Below, piece after piece: positions 29,168-38,731 of a DNA stretch of 64,000 nt; the first letter of the stretch is position 1; every line of letters begins with the position of its first letter. The stretch is from Agelaius tricolor. Lineage: Eukaryota > Chordata > Aves > Passeriformes > Icteridae. Made by a program: the position numbers and the translations under genes. The stretch is taken from contig JALJCS010000012.1 in NCBI GenBank assembly GCA_023055355.1, positions 10,080,501 through 10,144,500 on the forward strand, given 5' to 3'. The notes under the pieces are model-generated. The model had not been told where the DNA came from. It was given only the letters and a program-made list of their open reading frames with translations, and made no database searches.

Positions 29168-29573
29168 ACCCTCCATCACAGCACATGGGGCAGCAGAAGA
29201 GTCACACCACACCAGGCCTTGGGGCTGGGCACCCCACAGCAGCCCCAGCTGCCCCTAAGAGAAGGGCCTGGCCAGCCAGTGCCTCACTGCCACCATGGTG
29301 CTGTTGTGCAGCCAACCAAGGCTGATGGGCCTGCACAAAGGCTCGCCTCACAAATCAGCTGCAGTAATCCCAGTTTTCAGGTATCTTCTATCAATTGCTT
29401 TCCTTGTTTCCCAGGTTTTTTTTCTCCTTATCTCTGATTCTGATGGGCAGACTAATGACTAAAAGAGAATTTCTTTTATCATGTGAATCAAGCTAGATAA
29501 TCAAGTTTTAATGTGAGTTTGAACGAGAAACTCAGGGGTTGTCAAACTTAGAGATCTGGACTAGAAACTTCAG

Positions 29574-29601
29574 GAATGTCAAACTTAAGGGTTTGACATT
29601 C
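29574..29601. repeat. Perfect 11-bp inverted repeat plus an upstream direct copy
   Basis: GAATGTCAAAC (29574-29584) pairs with GTTTGACATTC (29591-29601) across the loop TTAAGG. The string TGTCAAACTTA also occurs in direct orientation 37 bases earlier (29540-29550 and 29577-29587). The motif is therefore present three times within about 60 bases. Confidence 0.85.
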
Positions 29602-30895
29602 TTAGAAATATCATAATAGAAGACCACAATGTCTACATCTCCTGATTTGGAATTAATTTCCTTACACAAAGGTCTCTGTAAGGGAACATGTATACCCAAC
29701 CTCTTACAAGCACAAACTCTTGCACTGCAACAACATCCCTGATGGTGAATAGCCTGGGAAGGATCCAAGATAGCTGTTCCTACACTCTAATTCAGCTAAG
29801 CACTTAAACAAACTACTTTCAATCCTGTATTTTTCATACTGACCTGAGGCCTTCATGGAGATGCTTAGTGAAAAGATTGCTTCTTTTTCAGTAGTTGTGA
29901 ACATTATGCTGTGAGTCCCTTACCTCAGGTCTGTGGATTACCATTGTAAACACCATTTTTAGCTTCTGTTTTTTCTCCTTCTGATGCCCTACACTTCTTT
30001 CCAGTATTTCTCAAAGACTGTGCTGCTATGTGTTATTGCATTTTATAAAAAAAACCCAAAACACAGTAGAGGTTGCTGGCTGCAACACCAGGTAAACCTT
30101 GATAGAAAGGGAGCAGAAATCCAGACTGCAATAAGACACCCCACTGTAGGCCATGCAGGTTCAATGAGGAAATTTTCTTTCCAATATATAAAGTTAGAGC
30201 AGACTTGTGCCATCTGGAAAGTTCCATGCTGGTGAGCATGCATTAGTGCACTGCATTTCAGTGGGAGCAGAAGGGAAATGCCTGGATGAGCTATTTGGAG
30301 AACAGCAGGGGGCCCAGCAGCCCCAACTCTCTAGATGCAGAGCTCCCTCCAGAAGCTGATGCAGGAGCATCTTAGAGAACAGATCCTAACTGTGTGAATT
30401 CCTTTTTCTTGCCTTTTCTCTGACTTCACTATTAGGAAATTTCTGTTGCTGCTTTTCATGCTGTGTCAGAGACTTAGTTCTTCACATTGATGCCAAAGTC
30501 TCAGGGTTGGAAGGCTACATCAAAAGTGAGTGTGAAGAGAAGATGAAAAGCTGTAGAGAGTAAGAACATGAGAGGTTTTTTTCTGTGGTTGGTTTAGCAG
30601 TATCGCCTTTGTAATTGTGACCACATCCTTAGGTTTCTTTGTATCTTGGCAGGAGGTGGCCAGGCTTTGTATGGGAGTAAGACTGAAGTTTTGCAATAAA
30701 ACAAAGAGGAAGCTTGACTTCCCAGAGGAGGCTGTTTCCAAGCAATAGCTGTGGAAGCTTGATATCTATGATATACTTTCTGGAGGTGAGCACCAGGAAC
30801 CTTCTCAATTCTTATTGCTCTTGAATCAATTCTAACTACACCTAAAAAAACTCCAAAAATATAAAGCAAGGATAAACCAGATGTTGCCATTACAT

Positions 30896-30944
30896 TGCAA
30901 GAGTTCTATTATCATTATAGTGCAAGGGTTCCATATTACTAGAG
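30896..30944 (+). repeat. Imperfect ~25-bp tandem duplication
   Basis: TGCAAGAGTTCTATTATCAT at 30896 is followed by TGCAAGGGTTCCATATTACT at 30921, two adjacent diverged copies. They sit about 150 bases before the candidate promoter near 31.06 kb. Confidence 0.6.
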
Positions 30945-31049
30945 TTCTGTACCTCCTTGATGCTTTCTTATAGGCAGATCCTCTAGGCACTGACTCTTCC
31001 TCATCCTCCAAGTAACCAACTAACTCCAGTTCCCCTCAACCAACCAAGC

Positions 31050-31151
31050 CACTATTTTATGACACTCTTCTGATTGGCTACAGCTGCAGCCGGTTAACAT
31101 CAGGCCTGCTCCTAATCCTTAATAATGTGCTCGGCTGCAACTCTTTAGGAG
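31050..31151 (+). promoter_or_regulatory. Candidate promoter and first exon of an unannotated transcript
   Basis: An inverted CCAAT box (CTGATTGGCT, about 31069-31078) is followed by GC-richer sequence with CAGCTGCAGCCGG and a GTTAAC site. About 75 bases later comes an excellent splice donor, AGGAG/GTAAGT (GT at 31152-31153). The segment coincides with the place where + strand composition turns from A+C-rich to G+T-rich. No coding frame is seen, so a noncoding RNA or a distal NYAP2 leader exon would be the candidates. Spurious donors of this quality do occur by chance. Confidence 0.3.
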
Positions 31152-31382
31152 GTAAGTTTATATTCTATACTACCTTCTTTTACCCATACTGTATCCCTCC
31201 CCACAACTAGACATTGTTAGTTATTGGAAAAACAGCAGGAGGAAAGAGAGATTGATAGGATTGTTGCATGGCTTTCCAGAATATTACATGTAATTACAGA
31301 GGATCTATAGATTGCTCTCAAGGTATAGCCCATAAAATTCAAGTCTAAGCTTCAAGTAGGATCTTGGTAGCTGGAGTTCAGC

Positions 31383-31413
<31 letters not shown>

Positions 31414-31419
31414 TTTTTT
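31383..31419 (+). repeat. Long interrupted poly-T tract
   Basis: Twenty-two T, three A, then twelve T. This could be the poly-A tail of a reverse-strand retrocopy, but I recognise no retrocopy body on its right side. A plain mononucleotide expansion is the simpler reading. Confidence 0.85.
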
Positions 31420-32240
31420 CTTCTCTTTTCTGTGTGTGTGGGGGCTGTTAGAACACAGGCAAAGGGAGTGAACGTTTGGTCATTGGGCTGAAGACTATTT
31501 CTGTTGTTTGTGCATGGTGGCATTACTGTTGGCATAATATAATTCCCTTGTTCAGCAGTTCAGGTTGAGATGCATTATGGATAAATGTAGATGAAGATCT
31601 GGAGCTCAGAATTGAAAACATCTTTGTTTCCTCAGAGACCACCATTTAAATGTTGATGAGGTTGGAGCCAAAGGCAAGACATAGGTAGGAGCTGAGAAGC
31701 CAATACAGCTGTCAGCTGATGCAGGAACAGGAAGAGAATTATTTTTGCTAGGTGAAATTGGCAATTGTTGTCTCTAGTAAATTGTATGTCACTGAAATAT
31801 TTTGGTAGTGCTGCTAAATTTAATTTCAGGATAAGTTGCATATTTCTTCTGCAGTTTTTATTTTCCTTTCATGTTTGTATTGAGTTTCAAATGAGAAAAG
31901 TAGAGTTCATTCTGAAGGAATAAAATGATTCAACATGTCATCTAATTAATAAATGACAAACCATACTCTATTAACCTTAAAGTATACTTTATGTGGTTGA
32001 CATGCTAATGCAATGTACTGTAATTGTTAATATATGGATTCATCAGACTGTACTGACCCTAACAAGATACCTACCCATTTCTTTCAGTAGAAAATTAAAA
32101 ATAAATCATCAAGAGGAACTCCTTTTCAGAGTTCAAGTATAGAATATGCTGTATAATTATACAGTTGCACTAGGGATGGTTTAGAATTGATACTAGGCAA
32201 AATTTTTAATGGAAAGTTTTGTCAAGTATTGGAAACAACA

Positions 32241-32376
32241 TTCTGCAAGTGTTTAAGACACACGTAGGTGTGGCACATGGGGATATGATTTAATTGTGGG
32301 CTTGGCAGTGCAAGGTTAATGGTTGTATTTGATGATCTTATTGGTCTCTCCCAACTTGAATGATTCTATGATTATG
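32241..32376 (+). mobile_element. CR1 LINE, 5'-truncated 3' tail
   Basis: The sequence runs from an AAGTGTTTAAGACACACGTAG-like start through GGCTTGGCAGTGCAAGG, TTTGATGATCTTATTGG and CTCCCAACTTGAATG, and ends in ATTCTATG followed by a decayed copy, ATTATG. That order matches the 3' end of avian CR1 elements (consensus wording such as TTGGACTCGATGATCTT and TCCAACCT). It is heavily 5'-truncated, about 136 bases, and diverged, so it is an old insertion. It carries no coding sequence. It is the best evidence that the host is a bird or another sauropsid. Confidence 0.87.
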
Positions 32377-34571
32377 TATATCTTTTAAAAAGGCCTTGTA
32401 ATGCTAAATTATTTTCCTCTTTGTATAATGCTTCCTTTCAAACAATGTACCTCTTTTATGCTGGAATCTCTTGTAGCTCTCTGATTGTTTGAAACCCTTG
32501 ATTCTTGTCAAGTGCTGATAAATGGTGAAATGAAACTCAAGAATCTCTTGGACACTGGAGTTTCATTCTGTCTTTTTAAAGTCTGGAGGGTTGGAATGAA
32601 TTTCTGCCCTGTGCTACTTTCAATCTTTTTCTCTGCCTGTGGGTTGGCATTCTTAAAGTTTGATCTCTTCTGATTTGAAGAGAATCTTATTTTCCCTGCA
32701 TCCATTGTGAGTGATCCTTCCTAAATTTCAGTGTCTGGAAGGTTGGAATTTGTTTGTGGATACTTAGCAGCTCACAGTAAGCAGCTGTAGCATTCCAGAT
32801 CTGCATTTTTAACCTTTTCCTTTTTAGACAGATGTCATGGACTGTTATATTTAGTTTCAAAACAGCGAAATCCTCATTTCCCACTTCACTCACTCTGATC
32901 CTTTACTGGATCCTTTTCAAGGTTATTCAGCCTTCCCTGGGGTTTTGCTGCCCAGTTAACCTCTCTGTTTCCAGCTGCAGTTCCTAAACTCTGCTTTGGG
33001 ACTTTTAAGGAAAACTACAAGATGTTTTATCCTTGGAGGCTGTGTGAATTAGTATTAACAGGGTGGTGTTAAGAGTTCTACAAGCACTGTTTTTCCTCCA
33101 GAGATGTAAATGATTCCTGTGCAATAGCTGATCTCTTACCAGTGCAGGAAATAACATCATGTACTGTCTTCTTGCATTTCCAAGAAATAGTAAGAGTTTG
33201 AGACAGTTTTTGTTTGACAGGTGCAATTTTCTTAAATCTGGCACTGGAAATACAATTTCTTACAATGGGAGAGATATAGCAAGAATATTAAGCCAGTATA
33301 TTTCCATGTATCTGTGCACATTGTTTAAAATTACATCTTGTTGTAAAGCCTTGTTTAAGGACATATCAAAGTGTAATTTTTTTAAGGTGTTCACTGTTCT
33401 ATATTATAAAGCTGGTAAATTTAGGGGAGAAGCATTCTTGTCCTCATCAGAGACATCAGGTTGGTGTGGGAAGACAGGAGTCATATTCTGAGCAGATGTG
33501 CAGTGCTTTTGAAATCATGTATGCAGGCATTCTGCTTGCAACGTGGAGGGAATGTGTTCATCTCTAATGAATATGGCTCTAAGGCTGCAATTAAAACTGT
33601 GACTTGTGCTCATTTCTATTAACTGCTTCAGCTGTGCTGTTGCTGTTCCTAATAGGCAATAATACTTAAACTGACATTAGGAGAACCAAAGTGTGCTGTA
33701 TTTGCAATTGTTTGCTTTAAAGTAAATTTTACTTCATTGCAAGTGTCCAGCATGATTATTTGGGAGTCACTGCTGGTAACTGAATGCTTAGAGCCATTAT
33801 GAAGTAGAAGCTAATCAGCTTTCAGGAACTGACTCATTGTGAAATAGTAAAATGTTTTCCCATTCTGGCCAACTAAAGTTTTACTTAGCAATAATGATTA
33901 AAAAAAAAAGTATTTTTAAAACCAAATGAAATTGGAAAACAGCTGCTGAGAAGAATTTCCAGTAAAGTCTTTCATCTGTGAGGTTCACAGCAACCTCTAG
34001 GTCAATCACTTTGCAGTAATTTGTGGAAATATAAATGCCTTAATTAAGCAAGTTTTAAATAGAAAAAGGGGAGCTAGAAATTGTTGGATTTAATGTATTT
34101 ATCTGTCTATGCTTTTCAGCAGCTGGGGGAGAAGTGTGCTAATCTTAAGTCAAAATTAAATATCTATTATATCCTCAAAATTTCTGTACAACTTCATCTG
34201 CTTTGTAAGTACTGCCACATGGTGTTAGCATAACTAACTAACCTAATGGAAGAAGATAGTCTTATCTGAGGCAGTTTAATCAATCCTTATGATGGCTATC
34301 AAATATAATGTCTTCAAGGGGCCCTGTGTTACATTGATTGTATATGGGCAAGCAATTGCCTAATGGAGTACATTGCATGCATTTAGTGAGTGAAAGCAAT
34401 GATCTTGGCTAGAAACAAGATGTAACTCTTAGATGTTTCAGGTGACTGCTTTGTCTGCTAAATGAAGAAGAAATAGTATTTCAAATAATACAACTTGTTA
34501 CTATTTACAAATTCTTTTTTAAAGAGAGATATTTAAAAGTACTGTTCTGTCCTGATTTCTTTTATTTTTAG

Positions 34572-34720
34572 AGAATTTGAAAAGTCCCCCTTATCAATGA
34601 TCCTACAGCACAAATGAATAAAGTTCCTGGGATAACTGTGGAGGATGTAAACCATGATTGTAAATCTAGTTATAAAAGTTCACAGAGCAGCAAGATAACC
34701 AAAAACCAGACTGCTGCTAG
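34572..34720 (+). other. Exon-like segment with short hydrophilic frame
   Basis: A pyrimidine-rich acceptor (TTCTTTTATTTTTAG ending at 34571) and a donor, CTGCTAG/GTTAGT (GT at 34721), bracket 149 bases. From ATG 34614 the segment encodes 35 full codons plus two bases to the donor: a hydrophilic, Ser/Lys/Asn-rich peptide beginning MNKVPGITVEDVNHD. An in-frame TGA lies upstream in the segment, so it would be a first coding exon or a noncoding exon. I do not recognise the protein, and chance is a real possibility. Confidence 0.25.
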
Positions 34721-34829
34721 GTTAGTGTTTGTGAGAATAGAAATGAACTTGGGTGTTTTGGGTGAACATGTTCTTGTAAAACAAAAAATTACATACACAG
34801 TTGAGGAGCAGTCTTAACTGTAGGTTAAA

Positions 34830-35090
34830 CTGTGGTGATTGGGAGTGGGGCTGGGCTGAGCCTCATCCCCAGTGGGCACAGCTGTGAGCAGCAGGTGAGC
34901 AGCACTGACAGCAATGAGCCATGGAGTGCCCAGGGGCACTGCCCAACCACCAAAGGGAGCAGAGGGCACACAGGTGCAGTGCATCAACAGGAGGGGATAA
35001 AAGGTTGGGCTAAAGAACAAGAAGGGCAGTTACTTGCAGCCTTCTGAAGTGACCTGATGTTCTTTTGTATGGCCTGTAACTGGCAGAAGT
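34830..35090 (+). mobile_element. Possible solo LTR fragment of an old endogenous retrovirus
   Basis: A GC-rich block is set abruptly in AT-rich DNA. It contains CACCAAAGGGAGCAGAGGGC, then GGGGATAAAAGGTTGGG (a TATA-like ATAAAA) about 30 bases later, followed by a mixed region with CTGATGTTCTTTTGT. This U3/TATA-like layout resembles avian LTRs as I remember them. No primer-binding site, polypurine tract, target duplication or coding sequence was found. A decayed GC-rich promoter or unclassified repeat is equally possible. Confidence 0.3.
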
Positions 35091-38000
35091 GAGTGAAGCA
35101 TCATTTCCAGTCACTTTTGAATTTCTGTCTTGAAAGGCCTTTCTTGGGTTGAAAGGAGAATGTTTTCAGTGTGAGGTTTCAGCTCTCATCTCTGGGCTGT
35201 TACTTTCATCCCCTTGCAGTTCATGGTCTTCAGGGCTCCACTGCAGCAGTATCAAGGTAGTGTGAATGAGGCCAGTTTTTCTCTTGTAAAACTTGTATAA
35301 TGCCTCTGGGTCTTGCCCAGTGGAAAAATTAAAGTTCTTATTATGTTTGAGGCTTCTGCCTGGATGCAGAAGTTTGCTGACTTCACTAGTCTTATTGTAT
35401 GTACAAATACCATTGATTGACTCCAAAGGTCTTTTGTCTCAATTCGAAGAGTGTATACCCAGGGTTACTTCCCTCTGATAAGCAGAAGTGATGGAAAATA
35501 AATGCAGTATTTCCTTTTTATTGATTATCCCAGGATATGGTTTGTAGTTTTAGATCTGCCAGCTCTGGCCTTATCACTGTAATGTGTCCTCACCATCTGT
35601 TCAAGGTTTTGTTGGTGAAGAACTGAGGCTTAATTGGTGCTTAACACTAATCAAACAGTGATAACAAAGGAAAAGTCATTACTAAGACTAAAGTGAATTA
35701 GTAGTAAAGATACTGTGGCATCAACTATCGTTGCTCTTGTTGTCTGGATCACTGGCTTCTGACAGAAGGTAGGCTATTTGTATAAAAGACCTATTTACAA
35801 GAATGGCAATTTCCCACACAACACTTAAAGGGAACCAGTGAGTAATGATGACACATCCTCCAGATTCACCCAAGTTCACCCAGGTGATGCTGTGTAAGAA
35901 GGAAATGGCAGATTAATCATCAAATATAAAATGAGGAAAAAGTAGGTAGGCAGCAGTACCACTGAAAATACTTGCTAGAAGACCATGACTGAATATAAAG
36001 CTTCTGCTGCTGCTTGAAAAAAGCAATGAACTTGGTCTTGGGTGAATGAATAGACTCATACTATGTAAGACATTATTACAGTCCTGGAGGTTCTCTTTTA
36101 GGGGCCATGTTTTAGGAATGATGTAGACAAAACCTGTAGCTCTCTGCTTTATCCTTGTTCTCTTAGATAACACAAGCTATGAGGAGAATTTCAGATGATT
36201 AATTTAGAGTGTGTGAAAGTTTGTTGTGAACAGAAAGGTGAACTGATGTTCTCTGTCTACCACAGAGAGCAGAGTAAGGAGTTGTTAGCTGCATTTTCAG
36301 GCTGGAAAAGGTTTCACAAGAAGATGGTCTGTTTTCCATCACTGGAAGCCTTTATTGACAGGTTAATAGCACCTGTGTGGGTTGGATTATGTATCTCTCT
36401 CTTGACTTGGAGCAGGGCAGTGGATGACACAGCTTTTCTAGGTTTATTTTCAGTGAATCATGTAGCATATGGAATATTTTAAAGTGGTGATATCAATGTC
36501 TAGCTGAATTGTTCATGCAGGTTTTCAAGTCTTAGGTATAACTTTATTAAAGAAGACTTGAAGATCAAGAACCACTCAGGGTTTTGTCCCAAAGTTTGGA
36601 TCCTTGACACAAGCAGAAAAAAAAACCAGTTCAGATTTTGCATTATTTCAACTTTGATTTCTGGCTCCATTGGGTGAGCAGGTGGGATCAGTCCCATCTC
36701 AGTGTGCTGCAAGGAGAGTAATGATGATTGCAACTCTTGTTGAGGTACTTGGAATATTTATAATTCAGCGATTAAATTAGTTTCAAATTGTTTGTAAAAT
36801 TAGTGCATGTTGTTGATCCTACATATTTGTTGTTATCATTATGGCAGGTCATAACGATAACATTTTTCAACTTAGCAAATATGAGCATAAACCCTCTCTT
36901 GATATAATCTGGAAAGCAAGGACATTGACTTGGGATATTCCAGAATTTCAAAGTCCCTTCCCCTATATAAATGCTGAAATCTTGAGATCTAGCCCAAGGC
37001 ATTTTTATTTTTTTTTCAAGCTGAAAAGAGATCTATGAACTCCTAAAATAGCAACTTATTCTGGCATTGATGACACAGTAGTTGCACTAATATTGTTGGT
37101 GTGTAGTCTAAAGGTTTTTTTTAGGATAAAATTTACTGAAAATAAAAATATGCAAATTCCAGTAAATGTTTAAGTAGAAATAAAGGGAGTTTGTTGCTTT
37201 CAGCATAATAACTGAAATATAGAACTTCTATTCCCTTTTAAAACACAACTCTGCCATAACATCCAGAAATACTTCCTATTAATAATTTTTTCAGGCTTTG
37301 CCAGCTTGTAAATAGTGCCACAACTGGAAAAAGTTAGTCCCCAAAATAAAATGGAAATCAGAAACACCACAATAGCTATATATGATGTGTTTAGCATTCA
37401 CAATGCTGAGCTATTGTTAAAGGTCTAAAAAGCAGATTGGCCAGGAAATGAGGTGGTGTGCCAGGCTGCTGCTGAGAGCCTGACAGAAGTAGCTTACTGC
37501 TTGATTAAACTGGTGCAGCACAAAAATGGGTGGAGAGGAGAGAGCAGGGTTTTGTGGCTGCCTGCAGAGCCCAGATGCTCTGTGCCTTTGTCACAGAGTG
37601 CTGCCAGCACATTTTTGTACAGGCTGGAAATGGGGCAAGGCCACAGCACAGGAGTACTGTACTGCAACTTCTGCTACTCTGTGGAGTAGGAGGAGGTGTG
37701 ATGGACCAAGCCCCTTCAAAAGCATGTCTTGATTTGGATGGATTTTCCCCTTGGGAATACTGAACACTGCACAACCAGCAGAACACCTTCTGGGTCAATG
37801 ATTTGGTTTTAAGGATCAAGGATCTAGCAGAGCAAAATACTGGAGTTCTTCCCTTGTATCCCAATCTCTTCTAAGTCATCAATGCCTTAGATATTTGCAG
37901 AGACTTATGTTAAATCTGAACAAAAAGAAATCCTGTTTGAGTATTCATCTAGTTGTTCATGCAATGAGTTTTGTCTTGCTGTGTTGCAGAATATTTCAGT

Positions 38001-38705
38001 CCTTTCTAAACACTCAAGGTCAATTGTGACTTTGGGTTTCTGCAGCACGAAGCACCATGCAGGCACTCTATATAATACCACACCAGTGTTTTTAATTTTT
38101 TCTCAGTACATATTAAAACTTATACATGCTTTAATGTCTTAGACGTAACCTCATTGCAAAGTCCTGTATGGAAGTATCTACCAAAAGAATATTTCTGTTC
38201 TTTGTCCTACATGGTACTTTTTTGAGAAGAGGTGCAGTCCTAGTGCTTAAATTGCTGTGAGAGATCAGGTGCCTTGTAAGACTTCTCTGCTATTACAATG
38301 CTGCTGTTTGAAAGAGTTCATTAAATCTTTAAGTATCTAAATTTTTACTTAATGTTTCTTAGTCACTTTCTAAGGTGTTGCTTAGTAAATAGTCAGGGCA
38401 ATCTGCAGAGCTAAAAAAATCTGAATAACAGTAATTTTAAAAAAGGACAAAAACTGAAAAAAAAAATCCCAAACCATCTCATATCTGTTTTTCTAGAAAA
38501 TGCAAAAAACTGTTCAGAACTTCTTTTACACTTGACCAGAACTGAATGGGAAGCAACAGCTTGGTTTGAAAAGTATTTATATCCTATTACTTGTCCCTTG
38601 AGTTGTGTGGCTCTGCCATGAGGGTTTCACAGAAACAAACCTTCCAAAGCAAATAAATAAATAAAATCCCAGCTGACAAGCTAATATAAATGGTATGAAA
38701 CAGAA
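35091..38705. other. No gene seen
   Basis: This is non-coding sequence with mild G+T excess on the + strand. The frames 36195-36482 (+, 95 codons) and 37505-37864 (-, 119 codons) lack recognisable motifs. One inverted repeat, at 36831, is listed separately. Confidence 0.6.
36831..36862. repeat. 13-bp inverted repeat with one mismatch, 6-base loop
   Basis: TGTTATCATTATG (36831-36843) pairs with CATAACGATAACA (36850-36862) except for one position. The loop is GCAGGT. Confidence 0.8.
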
Positions 38706-38731
38706 GGGTAAATGGGGAGGGGGGTGGGGGG
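38706..38731 (+). other. Short-loop G-quadruplex motif
   Basis: Guanine runs of 3, 4, 6 and 6 are separated by loops of 5, 1 and 1 bases. Single-base loops favour very stable parallel quadruplexes in vitro. The motif lies in gene-free sequence, and the proline-rich opposite-strand frames here (38577-38837, 38587-38961) are its by-product. Confidence 0.8.

Larger units (their letters stand above)
29168..31049. other. No gene seen; possible minus-strand splice donor
   Basis: Besides the repeats listed, the minus strand reads CTGAG/GTAAGG at 29922-29928 (exon side ending at 29924), a near-consensus donor. It would suit a transcript running leftwards from about 30-31 kb. No coding frame is seen. 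Confidence 0.45.
31152..34571. other. No gene seen; CR1 tail and poly-T tract inside
   Basis: This is AT-rich non-coding sequence containing the CR1 tail and a long T tract. Homeodomain-like words (CTAATTAAT near 31942) occur around 31.9-32.05 kb. The longest frame (33159-33491, 110 codons) shows no recognisable domain. Confidence 0.55.

Noticed and set aside
28856..29325. Open frames on both strands across the GC-rich pocket at 29 kb
   Set aside because: They result from the CpG/GC-rich tandem repeat, where stop codons are rare. Proline/alanine-rich readings appear on both strands.
31383..31419. Poly-T tract as the tail of a reverse-strand processed pseudogene
   Set aside because: No recognisable retrocopy body or target duplication on either side.
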